The translations under genes and the position numbers were made by a program. A model generated the notes under the pieces. The model saw only the letters and a list, made by a program, of their open reading frames with translations, was not told the DNA's origin and did not search any database. 64,000 nucleotides of DNA from JACKFB01 sp041389525 (lineage in GTDB: Bacteria; Myxococcota_A; UBA9042; PHBI01; JACKFB01), in NCBI GenBank assembly GCA_041389525.1, contig JAWKRR010000012.1:62001-126000 (forward strand). Reading direction: 5' to 3'. Positions 1 to 9,634 of this stretch are shown in pieces; position 1 is the stretch's first letter; each line of letters begins with the position of its first letter.

Positions 1-314
1 GGTCGCCGCCCGTCCGTGTACCCGTGGTCCGCGCGGAACGTGGCGACCTCGTAGACGCGGTCTTCGTCCAGGACGCGGACCACGCCGAACTGGAGGCCCA
101 CGGGGATGCAGCGCGGGAAAAGCGCCATGATCGTCGAGGGATCGGCGGACGTGGCGATGTCGTAGTCTTTCGGCGCGATGCCCATGATCGCGTCGCGCAC
201 GCAGCCGCCCGCGAAGACGGCCTCGTGCCCGGCTTCGCTCAGGGTGCGCACGATCGCTATGGCGCCTCGGCGAAGCGCGGACTCGGCGGACGTGGCTGGT
301 GTTTCGCTGCTCAT
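1..314 (-). CDS. tRNA nucleotidyltransferase / poly(A) polymerase family protein (partial, N-terminal part)
   Basis: Only the first 104 codons are inside the window; the gene runs off the left edge. The enzyme class adds CCA (or A) to RNA 3' ends using CTP/ATP. The visible part has the class II nucleotidyltransferase signature: GGCVRD near residue 41, then the metal-binding DYDIATSA near residue 54 (family DxD), and later TFRADHGYTDGRRP. The start is ATG at 314. It is divergent from the CARDB lipoprotein, with 172 bases between the two starts. I cannot tell CCA-adding enzyme from poly(A) polymerase or see an HD domain, because the specificity region is missing. Confidence 0.85.
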   Translation of the reverse strand, partial: MSSETPATSAESALRRGAIAIVRTLSEAGHEAVFAGGCVRDAIMGIAPKDYDIATSADPSTIMALFPRCIPVGLQFGVVRVLDEDRVYEVATFRADHGYTDGRR

Positions 315-486
315 GGTGTGCGCGTTATAGCCCCTGTGGCGCCAGCCGATCCATGGGGCCCGGTGACGGCGACGTGGCTTGGGTCACGGTCTCGCGTTGA
401 ACCCGAGAGCTCGCCACTGTTATGTTCGAGAGCCGTGCGTGGTGCGAAGCCGCGCCCGGGCCTAGCTGCACCGGAGAGCCCACCCC

Positions 487-3400
487 ATGAGTACCGCTGC
501 TGCGGGTCCATCAATGCGTGAGTCGCGAGGGCCGATGAGGCTCGCAGCGGTGTTGCTCGTCGCGTGGCTCAGCGCCGTCGGCTGTGGCGGCGGAGGCGAC
601 GGCTCGGCTGACGGCGGCCCCGACGTCGGCGGCGAGCTCGGCGACAGCGGGCAGGGCGCCACCGACGGCGACTCCGCGGTCGCGCTGCCGACGCTGCGGG
701 TCGCCATCAACGCGAGCACGCTCACCGGCAACGCGCCGCTCGTCGTCGACTTCTCGGCGTCCATCGAGGGCGACACGAGCGCCTGCGAGACCCTGACTTA
801 CGCGTGGGAGGTCAACACGACGACCACCTACGACGAGGCCGAGTTCACCCACACCTTCTTCTCGTCGGGCACCGCGCCCATCCGCCTCGAGCTGACCTGC
901 CGCACCAGCGACGGGCGCCAAGCGAAGTCCAATGACGCGGTCGAGGTGCGCACCTCGGGATGCGCCGATCTGCTCTTCGACCAGGTCTCCCTGGACCCGC
1001 CGGTCGAGGTCGCGCCCGGGGACACGGTCCGCATCAAGCAGGGGAAGCTCTACAACGAGGGCGACTCCATCACGGTGCCCTTCGAGCTGCGGGTGGTGCT
1101 GTCGCTCGACGACATCTACGACGCGGCGACCGATGTGGTCGTGGCCACGCGGTCATTCGAGACGATGCCGAGCGGGCTCTTCACCGAGTCGTCGTCTGAT
1201 TTCGCGGGCCTGGAGTTCCAGATCCCCGAGACGATGGAAGACGGCAACTACTTCGTCTACGTCGTGGCCGACGCGGGCTTGGTCGTCAACGAGTGCCGAG
1301 AGACCAACAACGTCGCCCGCTCGACCAACAACCTCACCGTAGACGCGGGCGTGGCGTTCAAGCCGGACATCACGGTCGAGGCCGTCAGCCCCAAAGAGCC
1401 CGGCCTGGTCGTCAACGTCGGCCAAAACATCAACTACACGTTCACGATTCGGAATATCGGCGTGGGCGAGGCGACCTCCTTCCGAATCGCCGTCTACCTC
1501 TCCGCCGACAAGGTCGCCGACGCTGGCGACGTGGTGATGGTGGGGCCGAATGACCTCGGTTCCAACGTCAGCCAGATGGCGATCAACGCGAGCCAGGGCT
1601 ACTTCAAGTCGTACACGATCCCGAAATCCCTGCCCGACGGCGAGTACTACGTCATCGTCGAGGTGGACGCCCTCGGGACCCTCGCCGAGGAAGACGAGAC
1701 CAACAACGTCGCGACCTCGGCCTTCCCGCTGACGGTGGCGTTCGAGCCGCCGCAGTGCTTCGACCTCGCGCTGGCCGGGCTGCAGGTGTCGCCGTCCATC
1801 AGCTACTGGAACGGCTCGGTGTCGGTGAAGGCGACGGTGAGCAACCCGGGGCTTCAGGCCGTGCCAGCGGGCGCCAAGGTGCGCGCGCTCTTCTCGCTGC
1901 AGGCCGCGCTGAACCCCGCCGTGGCGACCAAGGTCGGCGAGTGGACCCTCCCGGAGATCGCGCCCGGCGGCCAGATCGTCCTCGACGAGGTCGTCAAGGT
2001 CCCCAACTCGATCCCGGTGAAGCCGCACTATGTGGGCGTGCTGCTCGATCCCGATGGGCTCTACCCGGAGTGCAGCGAGGCCAACAACGCCGAGCTCTTC
2101 CCGGACGCGGTCGTCATCGTGGCCACCGCGTCGGTCGATCTGGTCGAGGCGAACCTGGCCTTCCACCCGGCGACGGTCACCGCGGGCGAGGAGATCAAGG
2201 TCACGCACACGCTGACGAACACCGGCTCGAGCGCCGCGACGCCGTTTCGGCTCGTGGTGGCGCTGAGCCCGACACCGAACCCGAGCGCCGCCGACGTCAA
2301 GAGCGGCATCGCGACCGAGGTGTACTCCGTCGTCGTCCCTGGCGTGGGCGCTGGCGAGGTGCTGGAGCGCGTCGAGAAGGTCGTGGTGCCGGTGGCGCTG
2401 GAGCACTCGATCAGCACTTGGTACGTCGTGGTCGTCGCGGACCCGGATGCCAGCCAGGGCAGCGACAAGAACAAGGCGAACAACGTCACCATCGGCACCA
2501 CGAAGCTGACGGTCCTCGAACCGCAGGGCGGGTGCTTCGAAGACAGCCGCGAGCCCGACAACACGCTCAGCGCGGGCAAGCTGTGGCAAGGCGGGCCGAT
2601 CGAGGGCGCAGGGAGCTGCGGCAACGAGGATTGGGTGCGCGTGAGCGTGCCGAAGAGCTCCAGCCTCATCGCCACGCTGACCATCCGGCCGCTGCTCAGC
2701 GTGCAACCGGTGTCGTCGAACCTCGACCTTGACCTCACGAGCTTCACCGGCGCGCTGCTGGATTCCAGCCACCGGTCCGGCGATATCGAGCAGGTCAGCG
2801 TCTACAGCGTCGACGCCGACTCGACGTTCAATCTGCGCGTGTTTCCAGGCTCGGCGGGCGCGAAGGCCCAGTACGACCTGGATATCGAGGTACGCGACTC
2901 GGTGCCGGGGGTCGAGCTGCTCCCCGACGACGTGGTCGCGCTGCCGAGCCCGCTGTATCCGGGCGGGCTCCTGGCGGTGAAGTGGACCGACGTGAACTTG
3001 GGCACGGAGGCGTCGTCGCTGTACTCGGCGCGCATCTGGGCGTCCAAGGACTCGGCGCTGGACCCTGCGAAGGACATCGAGCTCGGCGTGTTCGAGATGG
3101 ACGCGGTCGAGGCCGGGGCCAAGGTCGCCCGCCTCGCGAGCGTGCTGCTGCCGGGCGATCTGAGCGGCGGACAGTGGCGATTCCTGGTCCAGCTCGACCC
3201 GGACGCGATCTCGGGCGATGGCGACACCGGCAACAATCTGGCGTCGAGCGACCAGGTCTTCATCGACGTGCTGCTGACCTGCGCCGACGATGGGCTTGAG
3301 CCGAATAACGGGCCGGCTATCGCCTCGAGTCTGGACTTCGGGGGCGGAAACCAAGCGGTCGCGTCCGGGCTGGTCGTGTGTCCGGAGCTGGACGATTGGT

Positions 3401-4746
3401 ACGCCATCCCGGTGAGCGTGGGCCAGCAGATCCAGGTCACGGCGACTTACCCGCATCTGGACAGCAAGGGCCTGATTCGGGTCGAGCTGTGGGAGCCGAC
3501 GGGGACCGCGGCGATGCTGTCGAACGCGTCGAAGTCCACGTCGTCGGTCACCCTGCCGTGGGTGTGGGAGGCCGGGACCTGGTACGTGCGCGTCGCCAAC
3601 CAGGCGCAGGGCGTCGCGCAGGCGCCGTATACGTACTCGCTGGCGGTGAGCACGGCGGACGGCAACCCCGCCGCCGCGTGCGAGGCCGACCTCTTCGAGC
3701 CGAACAACGCGTTCGTCCAGCCGGCGCTCATCGGGTGCGGGCTGCAGACGGCGACGCTGTGCCGCGGCGACGTGGACCTGTACCGGGTGGAGCTCTACGC
3801 GAAGCAGACCCTCGAGGTGACGCTGGAGCAGGTGAAGGGCGCGCTCGAGATGCGGCTGCTGGGCAGCGCGGGCGGCACCCCCATCGCCACCAAGAGCGGC
3901 AACGGGACCCTCACCTACAAGGTCGACACCGACCAGACCGTGTTCCTGCGCGTTCAGGCGAAGGGCGACCCGCTGGCGCTCGAGAACTTCGACTACACCC
4001 TCTTCATGGACGGGTTGGTGGGCACCGACCTCATCGTGCCGCAGGTCTCGGTGCTCTTGCCCTCGGTCTATCAGGGCGAAGACGACCTCGTGGATTTCGC
4101 CATCCAGAACACCTGCATCGACCCCAGCGGGCCCTTCGCGGTCCGCTTCTGGCTGTCCAAAGACGGGGTGGTCGACGACGGCGACGTGGAGCTGGAGACC
4201 ATCGAGGTGGCCAACATCGCCGGGAAGGTCAGCGAGCCGCTGAGCCAGAAGGTGAGCGTGCCCTTCTCGACGGCGCCGGGCCCCTACTGGGTGCTGGTCG
4301 AGGCGGACGCCGACGGCGACGTGGCCGAGTCCAACGAGGGCAACAACGAGAACGGGGTCGCGGTGGCGGTCGCGGCGCTGTGCCTGCCGGATCTCTTCGA
4401 GCCGAACGACCTCCTGACCGCCCAGTCGCCCTTCGCGCCGCTGGTCGAGCTCCCCGGAGCGGACGGCCTCGCGCTGTGCCCCTTCGAGATCGACTGGTAC
4501 GCGGTGCAGGTGCCGCCCGGAAAGACCCTGCGCGCCGCCATTCACTTCGATCCCAACGAGGGCGACCTGGACCTCCGCGTGTACGACCCGGGCTACTCGA
4601 AGACCCTGCCGGTCGGCACCGCGGCCACGAAGAGCTCGCCCGAGGTGCTCTTCTACGAGCCGCCGGTCGGGGGCGTGGTGCTGCTGCGGGTGCACGGCTT
4701 CGACGGGGCCAGCGCGGTCTACGACCTGGAGCTCAGCGTCGAGTAG
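487..4746 (+). CDS. Large secreted lipoprotein with CARDB and PPC repeats
   Basis: The product is 1419 residues. The ATG at 487 follows GGAGAG at 473-478, eight bases upstream. The N-terminus is a lipoprotein signal: MRLAAVLLVAWL, then SAVGC with the predicted lipidated Cys at residue 33, then Gly/Asp-rich linker. A PKD-like segment follows (about 70-155). About six CARDB-type beta-sandwich units then alternate with four pre-peptidase C-terminal (PPC) units. CARDB units end in NNVA-type motifs (ETNNVARS, ETNNVATS, EANNAELF, KANNVTIG, TGNNLASS, GNNENGV). PPC units begin with patterns such as DLFEPNNAF, DLFEPNDLL and DGLEPNNGP. CARDB and PPC domains are adhesion-like modules of exported proteins; I see no catalytic domain. 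The likely role is a surface adhesin or structural lipoprotein (inference). Its stop overlaps the 3' end of the convergent Nudix gene by 14 bases. Confidence 0.85.
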   Translation: MSTAAAGPSMRESRGPMRLAAVLLVAWLSAVGCGGGGDGSADGGPDVGGELGDSGQGATDGDSAVALPTLRVAINASTLTGNAPLVVDFSASIEGDTSACETLTYAWEVNTTTTYDEAEFTHTFFSSGTAPIRLELTCRTSDGRQAKSNDAVEVRTSGCADLLFDQVSLDPPVEVAPGDTVRIKQGKLYNEGDSITVPFELRVVLSLDDIYDAATDVVVATRSFETMPSGLFTESSSDFAGLEFQIPETMEDGNYFVYVVADAGLVVNECRETNNVARSTNNLTVDAGVAFKPDITVEAVSPKEPGLVVNVGQNINYTFTIRNIGVGEATSFRIAVYLSADKVADAGDVVMVGPNDLGSNVSQMAINASQGYFKSYTIPKSLPDGEYYVIVEVDALGTLAEEDETNNVATSAFPLTVAFEPPQCFDLALAGLQVSPSISYWNGSVSVKATVSNPGLQAVPAGAKVRALFSLQAALNPAVATKVGEWTLPEIAPGGQIVLDEVVKVPNSIPVKPHYVGVLLDPDGLYPECSEANNAELFPDAVVIVATASVDLVEANLAFHPATVTAGEEIKVTHTLTNTGSSAATPFRLVVALSPTPNPSAADVKSGIATEVYSVVVPGVGAGEVLERVEKVVVPVALEHSISTWYVVVVADPDASQGSDKNKANNVTIGTTKLTVLEPQGGCFEDSREPDNTLSAGKLWQGGPIEGAGSCGNEDWVRVSVPKSSSLIATLTIRPLLSVQPVSSNLDLDLTSFTGALLDSSHRSGDIEQVSVYSVDADSTFNLRVFPGSAGAKAQYDLDIEVRDSVPGVELLPDDVVALPSPLYPGGLLAVKWTDVNLGTEASSLYSARIWASKDSALDPAKDIELGVFEMDAVEAGAKVARLASVLLPGDLSGGQWRFLVQLDPDAISGDGDTGNNLASSDQVFIDVLLTCADDGLEPNNGPAIASSLDFGGGNQAVASGLVVCPELDDWYAIPVSVGQQIQVTATYPHLDSKGLIRVELWEPTGTAAMLSNASKSTSSVTLPWVWEAGTWYVRVANQAQGVAQAPYTYSLAVSTADGNPAAACEADLFEPNNAFVQPALIGCGLQTATLCRGDVDLYRVELYAKQTLEVTLEQVKGALEMRLLGSAGGTPIATKSGNGTLTYKVDTDQTVFLRVQAKGDPLALENFDYTLFMDGLVGTDLIVPQVSVLLPSVYQGEDDLVDFAIQNTCIDPSGPFAVRFWLSKDGVVDDGDVELETIEVANIAGKVSEPLSQKVSVPFSTAPGPYWVLVEADADGDVAESNEGNNENGVAVAVAALCLPDLFEPNDLLTAQSPFAPLVELPGADGLALCPFEIDWYAVQVPPGKTLRAAIHFDPNEGDLDLRVYDPGYSKTLPVGTAATKSSPEVLFYEPPVGGVVLLRVHGFDGASAVYDLELSVE

Positions 4747-5389
4747 GGTCGTCTGGATGGCGGCGCACAAGGCTCAGGATCTCTAGGAATTCCGTGAGCA
4801 TGTGGGCGGTGGCGCCCCAGATTGTGTGCGGTGCGGTGAGGTAGAAGTTCAGCCGCCCCGACCCGTCGTGGCGCGCGCTGCGCATGGTGCGGCGCAGCTC
4901 CGGCTCGGCCAGGGCGCGCAGCGGCACGGCGAACCAGTCCTCGACCTCGGCGGGAGAGGGGCGGAAGGCCACGTCGGGAGCGACCAGACCCACCCAGGGC
5001 GTGACGTGGTAGCCGGTCACGGTGACCATATCGTTGAGGCGGCCCAGGGGCTGGACGGCCGAGCGGGGGATGGCCAGCTCTTCGTCGGCCTCGCGCAGGG
5101 CGGTCTCCCAGCGACCGGGATCGGTGGCGTCGACGCGGCCGCCGGGGAACGAGACCTGCCCGCCGTGCTGCTGCATGTGGCGGGGCCGCAGCGTGAAGAC
5201 CGCGGAGAGCCCCTCGGGGCGCACGATGAGGGGGACCAGGACGGAGGCGGCGCGAAAGGGGCCGAGGGGGCGTTCAAGCGGCGTGTGCGCGGCGAGGCGC
5301 TGCCGGATCTCGTCCACGCTCGGCGTCGGGCTCGGCGTCAGCGCGGCGCCATGGGGATCGCTCGGAGCTCGGCCCTCGCTATCGGCCAC
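4733..5389 (-). CDS. Nudix hydrolase, coenzyme A pyrophosphatase-like
   Basis: The product is 218 residues from a GTG at 5389 (VADSEGRAPS). That start overlaps the last 11 bases of folE upstream; a longer reading to a TTG at 5458 would lie mostly inside folE and is less likely. The Nudix box is clear: GGRVDATDPGRWETALREADEELAI is the family GX5EX7REUXEEXGU motif in slightly modified form, preceded by GGQVSFPGG. The QVSFPGG and ALREADEE context is typical of the CoA/dNTP-hydrolysing (NudL/YeaB) subgroup, which cleaves CoA and derivatives; substrate is inferred. It is co-directional with folE and the universal stress gene, and its 3' end overlaps the convergent lipoprotein gene. Confidence 0.8.
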   Translation of the reverse strand: MADSEGRAPSDPHGAALTPSPTPSVDEIRQRLAAHTPLERPLGPFRAASVLVPLIVRPEGLSAVFTLRPRHMQQHGGQVSFPGGRVDATDPGRWETALREADEELAIPRSAVQPLGRLNDMVTVTGYHVTPWVGLVAPDVAFRPSPAEVEDWFAVPLRALAEPELRRTMRSARHDGSGRLNFYLTAPHTIWGATAHMLTEFLEILSLVRRHPDDPTRR

Positions 5390-5939
5390 TATGCCCCTTG
5401 GACTGAACGATGCTGAAGAACTCGGCGCGCGTCGCCGGGTTGGTCTTGAAGTCGCCAAGCATCGACGAGGTCGTCGTGATGGCGTTCTGCTTCTCGACGC
5501 CGCGCATGACCATGCAAAGGTGCGTCGCCTCCATCACCACCGCGACCCCGTAAGGCTCGAGCTCGCTCATCAGCGTCTCGGCGATCTCACGGGTCAGCCG
5601 CTCTTGCACCTGCAGGCGGCGGGCGAAGATCTCCGTCACGCGAGCGAGCTTCGACAGCCCGACGACCTTGCCGCGCGGGATGTACGCGATGTGCGCCCAC
5701 CCGAAAAACGGCAGCATGTGGTGCTCGCACAGGCTGTAGAAGTCGATGTTCTTGCAGACCACCATCTCGTCGTGGCCGACGTCGAACAGCGCGCCGTTGA
5801 TGACCTCTTTGGGGTCCTCGTCGTAGCCCTTCGTGAGGAAGCGCAAGGACTTGGCGACCCGCGACGGCGTCTTGACCAGCCCGTCACGCGAAGGGTCCTC
5901 GCCAAGCTCCAAGAGGATCTTGTGTACCAAGTCCTCCAT
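5379..5939 (-). CDS. folE: GTP cyclohydrolase I
   Basis: The product is 186 residues, the usual length for bacterial FolE. It converts GTP to 7,8-dihydroneopterin triphosphate, the first step of folate/tetrahydropterin (and queuosine) synthesis in the cytoplasm. Zinc ligands of the type IA enzyme are present: Cys and His in SLCEHHMLPF (about residue 70) and the second Cys in THLCMVMRGV (about 141). The active-site signature GLSKLARVTEIFARRLQVQE is intact. The ATG start at 5939 lies three bases after the stop of the upstream universal stress gene, so translation is probably coupled. Its stop overlaps the start of the Nudix gene. Confidence 0.96.
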   Translation of the reverse strand: MEDLVHKILLELGEDPSRDGLVKTPSRVAKSLRFLTKGYDEDPKEVINGALFDVGHDEMVVCKNIDFYSLCEHHMLPFFGWAHIAYIPRGKVVGLSKLARVTEIFARRLQVQERLTREIAETLMSELEPYGVAVVMEATHLCMVMRGVEKQNAITTTSSMLGDFKTNPATRAEFFSIVQSKGHSGR

Positions 5940-5941
5940 CG

Positions 5942-6433
5942 CTACTGCTCCTCCGCGCCAAAGCCGTCCGGCTTCACGGTGAGCACGTGGCAGGCGGCGC
6001 GGCGCACGACGCGCTCGGCCTGGCTGCCGATGAGGACGTGGCGCAGACCCGCGTGACCGTGGGTGCCCATGACGATGAGGTCCACCTGGCGCTCCTCGGC
6101 GTAGCGGAGGATCTCTACGTAGGGCTTGCCGCCGCCGATCTCGAGGATCATGCGCTCGCGGTCCGCGTCGGTCACGAAGCCGTCAGCTTGCAGCTCGTCG
6201 AGGCGGCGCTTGAGCCCGGACTCGAGCCGCACCACCTGGGCGGCCTCGGCCTCGACCTCATCGTAGCCGGCGCCCGACAGCGTGCGCTCGGAGACGTGGA
6301 GGATGTCCAGCTCCGCCTGGAAGTGGCGCGCGTAGCCGACGGCCGTGTAGAAGGCCTTGCGGCTGCACTCGGAGAAGTCTACCGGGCAGAGGATGCGGCG
6401 GTAGCCCACGGTGGTCTGGTCGTTCGTGTTCAT
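5942..6433 (-). CDS. Universal stress protein UspA family
   Basis: The product is 163 residues, one Usp domain. The family fold binds ATP through G-2X-G-9X-G-S/T. Here MGTHGHAGLRHVLIGSQAERV (about residues 120-140) matches: G-T-H-G, then nine residues, then G-S. The N-terminus RILCPVDFSECSRKAF is the typical first strand with the conserved Asp. The ATG at 6433 is preceded by AAGGAG. These proteins are cytoplasmic stress-related nucleotide binders; the specific role is unknown. It heads the minus-strand run Usp, folE, Nudix. Confidence 0.92.
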   Translation of the reverse strand: MNTNDQTTVGYRRILCPVDFSECSRKAFYTAVGYARHFQAELDILHVSERTLSGAGYDEVEAEAAQVVRLESGLKRRLDELQADGFVTDADRERMILEIGGGKPYVEILRYAEERQVDLIVMGTHGHAGLRHVLIGSQAERVVRRAACHVLTVKPDGFGAEEQ

Positions 6434-6533
6434 AGTTCGCGGCTCCTTGCGTGCGCTTCAGGTCTGCGCGAGCTCGACTTCGCTGAGGCGGCACCTGCTC
6501 GCGAACCCAGCGGACGAGTCTCCACGCAGACGC

Positions 6534-8075
<1,542 letters not shown>

Positions 8076-8612
8076 CTAGGGTTCCTCCTGAGTGCGCGGA
8101 GGCGTACCACAACTCCCCCCGGACGGTCAGCAGCGAAGCCGACCGGCTGGCCTTCCACCCTCGGTCGGCCCGAGGCCGGCGAGGTGAGGAAAGCGCCCGA
8201 ACCCGCGTGGATGTGTGTGTGCGCTGTCCGGCAGGTATTCGGCGGCGAGACGGTCGTCGCCTCGCCGAGCAAACGGCCTGCGCGCGGGCCGGGCGGCTTG
8301 GGGGGCGAAGAAGCAGGTTTCGTGCCAGCGCGCGGTCGCCGTGGGCGCTCGTGGGCGTATCCGAGCGCTGCGCGCGGGAATGCCGCCCTGACCGGCGTGG
8401 TTGCGGCGCGCCGGGCGAGGGGCACGCCCTCCCGTCGGACGCCCCTCACCGCCCGCCCGCCGTGGTCTCCGAGCCCCGATGGGGTGCGCCGACCCCAGTT
8501 CAGCCCCTGCCGATCACTCCGGGGAGGCCCGTGCTGGACGCGACTTGGCGAACGCGGTACGAAAACCACCTTCGATGGCCGGCCCGGCCCGCGTCGAACC
8601 CCTCTCTGCGCC
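8076..8612. other. Intergenic stretch without a supported gene
   Basis: This stretch lies between the divergent carboxyltransferase and DsbA-like genes. Open frames cross it, as expected at this GC content, but none shows a recognisable domain or a credible start. I see no tRNA, no repeat and no clear promoter hexamers. It probably holds the two divergent promoters. Confidence 0.5.
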
Positions 8613-8627
8613 ATGGAGATCCCCCCA

Positions 8628-9587
8628 ATGCGCCTCATCGTCGTCACGCTGCTCTCGCTGTCTCTCGCCACCGCCTGCAACCCGGCGCCCGCGCCCGCGC
8701 CCGCTGCGCCTGCGCCCGCGGCTGCACCCGCTCCGGCCGCCGCGCCGGCCCCGGTGGCCGAGGCGCCGAAGCCCGCCGAGGAAGCTCCCAAGCCCGCCGA
8801 GGTCGCCGCTCCCGCCGCCGAGGCGCCCGCCGTGGTCCCCGCACCTACCGAGGCCCCAGCCCCCGCCGGCAACGCGCTGCCGACCATGGCCGAGATCGGC
8901 GATATGGAGAAGACCCCCGGCGCCACCCCGCCGCTCGAGGGCGGGACCATCCCCTCGCCCCACAAGGTCTCGACCTTCCCCGGCGCGCCGGGCCCGCTCC
9001 CGGTCGCCGGACCCAACGACGCCCCCGTCCGGGTCTTCGTCTTCAGCGACTTCCAGTGCCCGGTGTGCAGCCGCGTGGTCGAGCCGATGAAGCTCCTGGC
9101 CCGCGAGTTCCCCCAGGACGTGCAGATCAGCTTCATCCACAACGCGCTGGAGATGCATCAGAACGCGTCGGGCGCTGCCGCGGCGGCCATCGCGGCCCAG
9201 CGCCAGGGCAAGTTCTGGGCCTTCCACGACAAGCTCTTCCAGAACCAGCAGAGCCTGCACGAGCAGGACCTCATCATGTACGCCGAGGAGCTGGGCCTGG
9301 ACGCGGCGCAGTTTCAAAAGGACCTGAAAGACCCGACCGTGAAGGCGCAGGTCGACTACGAGCGCGCGCTGGCCGCTGAGCTGGAGCTTCAGGGCACGCC
9401 GGGCTTCATCGTCAACGGGCAGAAGCAGGTCGGCTGGGGCAGCTATGGCGGCTTCAAGAGCATGGTGACGCGCGCGCTGGCCGCGACCAACGGCGAGAAG
9501 GGCGCGGGCGTGGCGGCCAAGTTCACCGCGGCGTCGGGCGAGGAAGGCAAGAAGTTCGCCGAGCTCTTCTGGGGCAAGAAGAAGTAG
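8628..9587 (+). CDS. DsbA-like thioredoxin-fold lipoprotein
   Basis: The product is 319 residues from ATG 8628, which follows GGAG at 8615-8618; an ATG at 8613 in the same frame has no such site. The start gives a short lipoprotein signal, MRLIVVTLLSLSLATAC, with the lipidated Cys near residue 17. An Ala/Pro-rich linker of about 70 residues follows (APAP and AEAPKPAEE runs), then a charged spacer. The thioredoxin/DsbA domain begins about residue 130 with FVFSDFQCPVCSRVVEPMK (CPVC active site) and keeps the cis-Pro region LQGTPGFIVNGQK near residue 260. This is the DsbA/BdbD disulfide-oxidoreductase type, anchored to a membrane on a flexible tether. It may oxidise exported proteins or act as a thioredoxin-like reductase; direction cannot be told. 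Confidence 0.85.
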   Translation: MRLIVVTLLSLSLATACNPAPAPAPAAPAPAAAPAPAAAPAPVAEAPKPAEEAPKPAEVAAPAAEAPAVVPAPTEAPAPAGNALPTMAEIGDMEKTPGATPPLEGGTIPSPHKVSTFPGAPGPLPVAGPNDAPVRVFVFSDFQCPVCSRVVEPMKLLAREFPQDVQISFIHNALEMHQNASGAAAAAIAAQRQGKFWAFHDKLFQNQQSLHEQDLIMYAEELGLDAAQFQKDLKDPTVKAQVDYERALAAELELQGTPGFIVNGQKQVGWGSYGGFKSMVTRALAATNGEKGAGVAAKFTAASGEEGKKFAELFWGKKK

Positions 9588-9597
9588 AGCCCGGCGC

Positions 9598-9634
9598 CCG
9601 GCGCCCGACGGCTGAAGGCTCAGCGGGGCGCCGG
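9598..9634. terminator. Hairpin between convergent genes, candidate bidirectional terminator
   Basis: CCGGCGCCC (9598-9606) pairs perfectly with GGGCGCCGG (9626-9634). The loop holds a second stem, GCTGA (9611-9615) with TCAGC (9620-9624). It lies just after the DsbA-like stop (9587) and reaches into the last codons of the convergent peptidase gene (stop 9620). There is no long T run, so intrinsic termination is plausible but not certain. Confidence 0.5.

Noticed and set aside
1153..4770. Very long antisense open frames, for example 1153-4770 minus, 6411-8600 plus and 38741-43270 plus.
   Set aside because: They lie opposite well-supported genes, have Arg/His/Gly-rich composition typical of high-GC shadow frames, and show no domain.
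5390..5458. Longer Nudix protein starting at TTG 5458.
   Set aside because: It would overlap folE by about 80 bases, and the added residues are not family-like; GTG 5389 gives an 11-base overlap consistent with the other junctions.
8076..8612. Upstream extension of the DsbA-like gene through the long open frame.
   Set aside because: The extension has no signal peptide or domain and passes through intergenic sequence; the lipoprotein signal with its ribosome site at 8628 explains the start.
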